DNA of 64,000 bases, from positions 1-64,000 of the forward strand of contig CAYNMC010000021.1 in assembly GCA_964398365.1 (NCBI GenBank). Reading direction: 5' to 3'. Each line of letters starts with the position of its first letter. Positions within the stretch are counted from its first letter, which is position 1. The translations under genes were made by a program, and so were the position numbers. Of this stretch, positions 9,369 through 14,519 are shown piece by piece. Under the pieces are notes generated by a model. The model was not told the origin of the DNA, searched no databases, and worked only from the letters and a program-made list of their open reading frames with translations. The DNA comes from CAYNMC01 sp964398365 (lineage in GTDB: Bacteria; Patescibacteriota; Microgenomatia; UBA1400; CAYNMC01).

Positions 9369-9374
9369 ATTATA
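9369..9374 (-). promoter_or_regulatory. -10 element of the glycan operon
   Basis: A perfect TATAAT on the minus strand ends 7 bases before the ATG of the radical SAM gene at 9361. No clear -35 and no Shine-Dalgarno sequence lie between, so the transcript is probably leaderless. Confidence 0.55.
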
Positions 9375-9451
9375 GATTAAGGGTAAAGGAGAAAGAGAAA
9401 AAGATCTCATCCTTGCAAGAGTAATAATTGAAGATTTTTAAAAACAGCCAC

Positions 9452-9480
9452 TTGACAAGAAAGCTTTTTTAAACCATAAT
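9452..9480 (+). promoter_or_regulatory. csoR promoter
   Basis: TTGACA at 9452-9457 and CATAAT at 9475-9480 with a 17-base spacer, a good sigma-70-type promoter. The CsoR-type operator begins at the last base of the -10 and covers the transcription start, so repressor binding should block initiation. Confidence 0.75.
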
Positions 9481-9502
9481 ACCCACACCTATGGTATAGG
9501 TA
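9480..9502 (+). promoter_or_regulatory. CsoR-type operator (csoR)
   Basis: Imperfect inverted repeat whose right arm GGTATAGGTA is identical to the right arm of the copA operator at 14480-14502; 19 of 23 positions agree between the two sites. It lies over the -10/+1 region of csoR, which implies autorepression relieved by copper. Confidence 0.75.
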
Positions 9503-9515
9503 GGAAGGAGAAATT

Positions 9516-9791
9516 ATGAAAAAATTACAAAAACAAAACACGCTTATTAATTTTAAAAAAGCCCAAAGCTTAATTTTAAAAATCATCAAAATGGTCGAAG
9601 CCAATGAATACTGCATTGATATTATGCAGCAAAATTTGGCAGTAATAGGCCTTTTAAAATCCGCCCATCAGATGTTAATGGAGAATCATCTTAATACTTG
9701 CTTTAAAACAGCAATGGCAACAAAAAATGAAAAAAGAAAACAAGTGATGGTTCAAGAAATTTTAAAAGTTACAAAATTATTTAATAAATAA
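9516..9791 (+). CDS. csoR: CsoR-family copper-sensing transcriptional repressor
   Basis: All-helical DUF156/CsoR-family repressor, 91 aa, the normal family length. The Cu(I) triad can be seen: the Cys of EYCIDIMQQ, then His and Cys in ENHLNTC, matching the C-x(n)-H-x3-C pattern of copper-responsive CsoR rather than RcnR (Ni/Co) or FrmR (formaldehyde). It starts at the ATG at 9516 after an AGGAAGGAG Shine-Dalgarno. It leads an operon with the HMA/cupredoxin fusion 8 bases downstream. Copper specificity is supported by a matching operator in front of copA. Confidence 0.9.
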   Translation: MKKLQKQNTLINFKKAQSLILKIIKMVEANEYCIDIMQQNLAVIGLLKSAHQMLMENHLNTCFKTAMATKNEKRKQVMVQEILKVTKLFNK

Positions 9792-9798
9792 AACTCTT

Positions 9799-11532
9799 AT
9801 GCTCAAAAGAGTAAAGATTAAAATAGTTGGCGTTCAATCAATCAATGATAAAATCCGACTAGAAACAGAAATTGATGTTTTAAAAGGAGTAAAAGAGGTA
9901 AATGTTGATGAGAAAACTGGCGAAACAGAAATAGGCTTTGAAGATTCTTTTATTTCTCGAGACATAATTTTAGAAAAAATAAGAGAGCTTGGTTATAAGA
10001 TAAAAGAAATTTCAACTTCAATTTTCTCTCCTCAAGAATTTGTTTATTATGTTCAAGGTATGCATTGCGCTTCTTGTGAGATTTTAATTGAAAATAAACT
10101 GTTGGAAATAAAAAATATAAGATCAGTTGAAGCGTCAGTAAGTCAAGGAACAGTCAAAATATTCTATGAGGGCAAAAAACCGAAAATTAGAAAAATAAAT
10201 CAGATTTTTAAAAAAGAAGGATATCTTTTCTTTGAAGAACCAATAAAAAAAGAGGCAAGAAATCATCTCTTAACTATTATTGGCAGTGCCCTTTTGGTTA
10301 TTGTTTTATTTTTTCTTTTAAAAAACAGTCGCTTTGCCGGTTTGGTCAACGTCAGCAGCAATTCTTCTTTGCCGACTTTCTTTTTCTTGGGATTAATTGC
10401 CGGTGTTTCTTCTTGCGCTGCTTTGGTTGGCGGACTTTTGCTTTCTTTAGCCAAACAATGGTCTGAAATTTATTTAAAAAGCAATTCTACATTTGAAAAA
10501 TTCCAACCTTATTTGCTTTTTAATTTTGGTCGGATTTTATCTTACGCTATTTTAGGCGGTATTATCGGAGCGATTGGAGCAAAAATTCAGTTCTCTTTAA
10601 GCTTTACTGCTTTTCTAATTACTCTTGTTTCTCTTTTGATGATTTTTTTGGGACTACAAATGTTAGGAGTAGGATATTTTTCTCGTTTTCAAATAACAAT
10701 GCCAAAATTTATCACAAGATACATTGCTGATGAGACAAAATTTCAAGGAAAATTGATGCCGTTTTTAATGGGCGCTTTAACCTTTTTCCTGCCCTGCGGT
10801 TTTACTTTAACCAGCCAGAGCTTAGCTTTAATTTCCGGCAGTTTCTGGCAAGGAGCAGGAATTATGTTTGCTTTTGCTTTAGGAACAGCGCCTGAGCTTT
10901 TAGCCATTGGTTTTTCTTCAGTTAAGTTTTTAGAAGAACCGCACTTATCCGATAAATTTTTAAAAGTGGCTGGAGTTTTAGTCTTGTTTTTTGCCCTCTA
11001 TAATATTAATGCCCAATTAAATATTTTGGGTGTACCCAGTTTATCAGATATTAAGTTTAATTCTGCCAATCAAGCGAACTCACAAAAAAACTCTTTTAAT
11101 GTAAATGAAAAAGATTTGCCTCCGATTATCAACGGCAAGCAGGTGATTAAAATGAAAGCTTCCAGTTTCGGTTATGAACCAAATTACTTCAAGGTTAAAG
11201 CAGGGGTTCCTATCAGATGGGAAATTGAAGACGTTGGTACTTCTGGTTGCACTAACGCCATTATTTCCAAAGGTTTATTTCCAGACGAAATTCCTTTAAC
11301 ACCAGGTCAAACCAGCGTTCAAGAATTCACTCCTACAAAGCCGGGAAAATATAAATTTTCCTGCTGGATGGGTATGGTTTCCGGGATTATTGAGGTGGTT
11401 GATAGCGGAAATGTTACAAACAATTCCGGCATCGGAGTTCAAGCTGCCAATACTAACAATAATGCTGTTATTCCTTCTGGCGCTAAAGGCTGCGGTTGTG
11501 GAGGAGTGGCTAGTGAAGTTGTGAGAAAGTAA
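9799..11532 (+). CDS. HMA / UreH-DsbD-like membrane / cupredoxin fusion protein
   Basis: A multidomain copper-handling membrane protein, 577 aa. Domains in order: a degenerate HMA fold without cysteines (1-75); an HMA domain with GMHCASC at 87-93 for Cu(I); a membrane helix near 155-175; a 6-7 helix domain at about 195-395 like UreH_2/TauE/DsbD, with cysteines in GVSSCAALVGG and FFLPCGFTL; then a cupredoxin-like domain at about 435-530. The cupredoxin keeps Cys484 (GCTN) and Cys522 (CWMGM) but has no ligand histidine. The tail carries GCGCGG at 564-569. It follows csoR by 8 bases. Cu(I) export or trafficking to the cell exterior is an inference from family and context. Confidence 0.82.
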   Translation: MLKRVKIKIVGVQSINDKIRLETEIDVLKGVKEVNVDEKTGETEIGFEDSFISRDIILEKIRELGYKIKEISTSIFSPQEFVYYVQGMHCASCEILIENKLLEIKNIRSVEASVSQGTVKIFYEGKKPKIRKINQIFKKEGYLFFEEPIKKEARNHLLTIIGSALLVIVLFFLLKNSRFAGLVNVSSNSSLPTFFFLGLIAGVSSCAALVGGLLLSLAKQWSEIYLKSNSTFEKFQPYLLFNFGRILSYAILGGIIGAIGAKIQFSLSFTAFLITLVSLLMIFLGLQMLGVGYFSRFQITMPKFITRYIADETKFQGKLMPFLMGALTFFLPCGFTLTSQSLALISGSFWQGAGIMFAFALGTAPELLAIGFSSVKFLEEPHLSDKFLKVAGVLVLFFALYNINAQLNILGVPSLSDIKFNSANQANSQKNSFNVNEKDLPPIINGKQVIKMKASSFGYEPNYFKVKAGVPIRWEIEDVGTSGCTNAIISKGLFPDEIPLTPGQTSVQEFTPTKPGKYKFSCWMGMVSGIIEVVDSGNVTNNSGIGVQAANTNNNAVIPSGAKGCGCGGVASEVVRK

Positions 11533-11544
11533 GACTCTTTAATT

Positions 11545-12036
11545 ATGGTCAATAAATTGATCATAATAATTATTACCTTTACCTTAATGATTGGTTTTAT
11601 TTTCGGGCAATTTTTATTTAAGCCCAAAACCATTTTGTTTTTATGCGTTCACAATACTTTTCGTAGCCAAATGGCTGAGGCCTTCTTTAACAAATTCGCC
11701 AAAGAAAAAGGAATAAAATGGCAAGCAAGATCAGCTGGGTTTCTTAAGGCAGATAAAATTAATGAAAAGGCAATAATTTTAATGAAAGAAGAAGGAATCG
11801 ATATTTCTGACAAAAAACCAAAGTTAATGATTGACAAAATGATGAAATCAGCAGATAAAATTGTGGTCGTTTGCCAGGAATGTGAAGAGCAGGGTCTTTG
11901 TTTGGTTTTACCCAAAGAAAATATTGAATATTGGCGCCTGCCTAACCCAGCGGAAGCGGAACTTGATCAGTTAAGGGAAATAAGAAGCAAAATAAAGGAA
12001 AAAGTTTTAGTTTTAATTGAGCAGTTAAAATATTAG
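11545..12036 (+). CDS. Membrane-anchored ArsC/low-molecular-weight phosphatase-like protein
   Basis: LMW protein-tyrosine-phosphatase fold. TILFLCVHNTFRSQMAEAFF is the C-x5-R-S P-loop, and WQARSAGF follows as in thioredoxin-coupled arsenate reductases. CQECEEQGLC near residue 112 supplies further cysteines resembling the redox relay of pI258-type ArsC, although the spacing is longer. Unusually, residues 4-26 are a membrane segment placed before the catalytic domain; no internal ATG would remove it. Arsenate reduction is the best-known role of this type, but a copper-island redox role or phosphatase activity cannot be excluded. Confidence 0.72.
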   Translation: MVNKLIIIIITFTLMIGFIFGQFLFKPKTILFLCVHNTFRSQMAEAFFNKFAKEKGIKWQARSAGFLKADKINEKAIILMKEEGIDISDKKPKLMIDKMMKSADKIVVVCQECEEQGLCLVLPKENIEYWRLPNPAEAELDQLREIRSKIKEKVLVLIEQLKY

Positions 12037-12065
12037 CCAGGCGACATGTTTAAACTTTTGAAGTT

Positions 12066-12236
12066 ATGAAAGAAGAGACGAAAAAATATCAATGTCCGGT
12101 TTGCAAACTTTGGTACAAAGAAAAAAGGTGGGCTAAAAAGTGTGAGAAATGGTGTAAAAAACACAAAAGCTGTAATTTAAGAATTACTAAAAATTCAATA
12201 AAGTTAGCCACAACCTTGCCTATTGACAGCTCTTAA
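12066..12236 (+). CDS. Small Cys-rich zinc-ribbon-like protein (56 aa)
   Basis: Short gene starting with ATG at 12066 and ending TAA at 12236. The product has CPVCKLWY near residue 10, then Cys at 26 and 30 (KKCEKWC), and Cys36 after two lysines and a histidine, enough for a small zinc or metal knot. It is rich in lysine and tryptophan. It lies between the ArsC-like gene and the Fur regulator. Similar short CPxC proteins are often seen beside metal and redox genes in CPR genomes, from general recollection. The function is unknown; metal buffering is a guess. Confidence 0.6.
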   Translation: MKEETKKYQCPVCKLWYKEKRWAKKCEKWCKKHKSCNLRITKNSIKLATTLPIDSS

Positions 12237-12251
12237 AATTAAGAATAAAAT
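12223..12251 (+). promoter_or_regulatory. Promoter of the fur-ahpC-dfx operon
   Basis: Consensus-like TTGACA at 12223-12228 and TAAAAT at 12246-12251, spaced by exactly 17 bases, placed 10 bases before the Fur-family start codon. The -35 lies inside the end of the 56-codon gene. Confidence 0.72.
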
Positions 12252-12261
12252 CTAATTAAGA

Positions 12262-12654
12262 ATGATTACTAAAATAAAAGCGAAAGAAAAAATTACCTGT
12301 CAAAAAAGAGCTATTTTGGAATTTTTACAATCGGTAAAAACCCATCCGACAACTGAACAAATTTATCAATCAATTAAGGAAAAGCTCCCCCAAATTAGCA
12401 AAGGAACAGTCTATCGCAATCTTAAATTTTTAGCAAAGAAGGGAAAAGTTTTGGAAATTTTTTCTAAAGTTGCTCACTATGATGGTGATATTTCTTTACA
12501 TGCCCACTTTGTCTGCCAAAAATGCGATAAAATTTTTGATATTAATAATGTTTGTAAAGAGTGTAAAATTCTTAAAAGAAAAAAAATAAAGTTTGGGAAA
12601 ATTAAAGGCTATAATTTAATTTTTTATGGTTTGTGCCAAACATGTCAAAATTAA
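12262..12654 (+). CDS. Fur/PerR-family metal-dependent regulator
   Basis: Winged-helix Fur-family repressor, 130 aa. The DNA-binding half shows HPTTEQIYQSIKEKLPQISKGTVYRNLKFLAKKGKV, the family hallmark. The dimer half has HAHFVCQKCDKIFDI, followed by two more CxxC pairs (CKEC, CQTC), giving a structural zinc site. It is transcribed directly ahead of peroxiredoxin and superoxide reductase genes, which points to a PerR-like peroxide sensor rather than an iron-uptake Fur. The regulatory metal (Fe or Mn) cannot be decided. Confidence 0.87.
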   Translation: MITKIKAKEKITCQKRAILEFLQSVKTHPTTEQIYQSIKEKLPQISKGTVYRNLKFLAKKGKVLEIFSKVAHYDGDISLHAHFVCQKCDKIFDINNVCKECKILKRKKIKFGKIKGYNLIFYGLCQTCQN

Positions 12655-12676
12655 ACTTTAGAAGCTTAAGAATAAA

Positions 12677-13255
12677 ATGATTAAAATTAATCAAAAAATT
12701 TACGACCTGGAAATTGCTAGTCACTCATTTGAGGCATTTCATCAAGAAAAGATTAAAAAGCTTAAACTTTCTGACTACAAAGGCCAATGGTTAATTCTCA
12801 TATTTTATCCAGCCGATTTTACTTTTGTTTGTCCTACAGAATTAGAGGAAGCAGCTCATTATTATCAAGAATTCAAAAAATTAGGAGCAGAAGTTTTAAG
12901 TATCAGTACTGACACAGTTTTTGTGCATAAGGCATGGCATGATTACTCGCCGGCGATCAGAAAGATTAAATTTCCAATGGTGGCAGACCCAACAGGAAGA
13001 TTAAGTAAAGAATTCGGAACATATATCGAAGAAGAGGGGGTTTCTTTTAGAGGCACTTTTATTCTAGATCCCGACGGTAAATTGACGGCTTACGAAATGC
13101 ATCATAACTCAATTGGAAGGTCTGCTGAAGAATTACTAAGAAAACTTCATGCAGCTGTCTTTGTAAGAGAACATGAAGGAGAAGTTTGTCCAGCTAGTTG
13201 GAAACCAGGAAAAAAGACACTGAAACCGTCTTTAAATTTAGTGGGTAAAATTTAG
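12677..13255 (+). CDS. ahpC: 2-Cys peroxiredoxin (AhpC type)
   Basis: Thioredoxin-fold peroxidase that reduces hydrogen peroxide and organic peroxides. The peroxidatic cysteine is in FYPADFTFVCPTEL with the conserved Pro/Thr. The catalytic arginine lies in FRGTFILDPDG. The resolving cysteine is in GEVCPASWKPG. 192 aa is the normal AhpC/Prx1 length. No AhpF is next to it, so the reductant must come from elsewhere. It sits 22 bases after fur in the same operon. Confidence 0.93.
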   Translation: MIKINQKIYDLEIASHSFEAFHQEKIKKLKLSDYKGQWLILIFYPADFTFVCPTELEEAAHYYQEFKKLGAEVLSISTDTVFVHKAWHDYSPAIRKIKFPMVADPTGRLSKEFGTYIEEEGVSFRGTFILDPDGKLTAYEMHHNSIGRSAEELLRKLHAAVFVREHEGEVCPASWKPGKKTLKPSLNLVGKI

Positions 13256-13269
13256 AAAGGAGGAAAAAT

Positions 13270-13659
13270 ATGCCTGTAACTAAAAAATTACAAGTTTTTA
13301 AATGTAATATTTGCGGTAATATCGTTGAGGTTTTGCATGCTGGTGGCGGTGAAATTGTTTGTTGTGGACAGCCGATGGAATTACTTAACGAAAAAACAGA
13401 AGATTTGGGTAAGGAAAAGCACGTGCCCGTGATTGAGAAAACTAAAAATGGAGTAAAAGTGAAAATTGGTTCTGTACCTCATCCCATGGAAGAAAGTCAT
13501 TATATTGAATGGATAGAAATTATTGCTGATGGGGTGACTTATAGAAAATTTTTAGAACCTACTGACAAACCAGAAGCAGAATTTGAGATTAAGGCAGAAA
13601 AAATTGAGGCAAGAGAGTATTGCAATATTCATGGTTTGTGGAGAGGAGAATATAACTAA
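13270..13659 (+). CDS. dfx: Desulfoferrodoxin / superoxide reductase (two-iron class)
   Basis: Reduces superoxide to peroxide without releasing oxygen. An N-terminal desulforedoxin domain is visible (FKCNICGN and VCCGQPM, the C-x2-C...CC rubredoxin-like Fe centre). The catalytic SOR domain supplies His ligands in EKHVPVIE and VPHPMEESHYIEWIE, and Cys/His in YCNIHGLW. 129 aa is the usual length. A strong AAAGGAGG Shine-Dalgarno precedes it. Together with AhpC this makes a superoxide-to-peroxide-to-water pathway typical of anaerobes exposed to air. Confidence 0.94.
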   Translation: MPVTKKLQVFKCNICGNIVEVLHAGGGEIVCCGQPMELLNEKTEDLGKEKHVPVIEKTKNGVKVKIGSVPHPMEESHYIEWIEIIADGVTYRKFLEPTDKPEAEFEIKAEKIEAREYCNIHGLWRGEYN

Positions 13660-13698
13660 CAGAGGTCAAAAATAACCAAATTAATAAGCCATAGAAAT

Positions 13699-14124
13699 AT
13701 GAAGAATAAGATAATAATCTTTAGTGTTTTTTTATTTAGCCTTATTATCATTGTTTTATTTGGTAATAACTTATTCTTTGGTAAAAAGAAAGAACTGGAT
13801 AAAGAGACAGTCAAAAAGAAAAATAGTCAAGAAATTGAAACAAACCAGCCGTCTGAAATTAAAAAATATTCTTTAGAAGAAGTGATAAAGCATAATACAA
13901 AAGAAGATTGTTGGATGGTAATTAATGGAGAGGTCTATAACGTTACTTCTTTTATATCCCTTCATCCCGGCGGTTCAGCAATTTTGTTAGGTTGCGGAAA
14001 AGACGCGAGTGATTTATTTACAAAAAGAAAAACAGCAGATGGAGAAAAAATTGGATCTGGCAAGCCTCACTCTCCCAAAGCCCAAGATTTACTAGATAAA
14101 TATCACATTGGTCAATTAAAATAA
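13699..14124 (+). CDS. Membrane-anchored cytochrome b5-domain haem protein
   Basis: An N-terminal signal anchor (residues about 4-25) and a charged linker precede a cytochrome b5-like domain from about residue 53. YSLEEVIKHNTKEDCWMVINGEVYNVTSFI is the family N-half, H89-PGG is the first haem-ligand motif, and His124 in GKPHSPKA is the likely second ligand. The spacing between the two is longer than in animal b5, as in bacterial forms. It is the fourth gene of the fur operon and four bases ahead of a small membrane protein, suggesting membrane electron transfer. Haem probably has to be acquired, since no haem biosynthesis gene is seen here. Confidence 0.85.
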   Translation: MKNKIIIFSVFLFSLIIIVLFGNNLFFGKKKELDKETVKKKNSQEIETNQPSEIKKYSLEEVIKHNTKEDCWMVINGEVYNVTSFISLHPGGSAILLGCGKDASDLFTKRKTADGEKIGSGKPHSPKAQDLLDKYHIGQLK

Positions 14125-14128
14125 AACA

Positions 14129-14368
14129 ATGATTACATTTTTTGGACAAGATTTAGTTTTTTGGACAGGTCTTATAACTGGAACATTTTTTACTTTTAAT
14201 TTTTTTGGTTGTCGCTACCTTTTTAGATTAACTAACAATAAATTTTTGGGTAGATTTGCAAGATTTGCTCAAAAACATCACCAAAAATTTATTTATTTAG
14301 CTTTTGTTTTTTTCCTTCTCCATGCCTTTTTGGCAATTTTAAGAACAAATTTTAATATTTGGCTTTAA
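14129..14368 (+). CDS. Small two-helix membrane protein, possible minimal b-haem protein
   Basis: 79 aa with two hydrophobic segments (about 9-27 and 54-71). The second begins with His50-His51 and contains His65, so H51-x13-H65 matches the haem-ligand spacing seen in one helix of ferric-reductase/NOX-type cytochromes b. No other domain is present and the family is unknown to me. It follows the cytochrome-b5-domain gene by 4 bases, which suggests the two work together. Haem binding is an inference from histidine spacing and context only. Confidence 0.55.
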   Translation: MITFFGQDLVFWTGLITGTFFTFNFFGCRYLFRLTNNKFLGRFARFAQKHHQKFIYLAFVFFLLHAFLAILRTNFNIWL

Positions 14369-14451
14369 TCGGAAAATTAAGAATCAAGTCGGCTCTTTTT
14401 TAAAAAATAATTAAGTAGTTAAAGTAATCTTCTTAAAATTTAAAATCTTTA

Positions 14452-14479
14452 TTGACAAGTCTTCTTAATATGCTAAGAT
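14452..14479 (+). promoter_or_regulatory. copA promoter
   Basis: TTGACA at 14452-14457 and an extended -10, TGC followed by TAAGAT at 14474-14479, with a 16-base spacer. The CsoR-type operator starts directly after the -10. Confidence 0.75.
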
Positions 14480-14502
14480 TACCTATACCTGGGGTATAGG
14501 TA
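14480..14502 (+). promoter_or_regulatory. CsoR-type operator (copA)
   Basis: Perfect 10-bp inverted repeat, arms TACCTATACC and GGTATAGGTA around a TGG centre, covering the start-site region of copA. It matches the site in front of csoR at 9480-9502 and has the pseudo-palindromic, G/C-flanked AT design expected of CsoR operators. Confidence 0.8.
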
Positions 14503-14519
14503 TAAATTAATTAATATTC

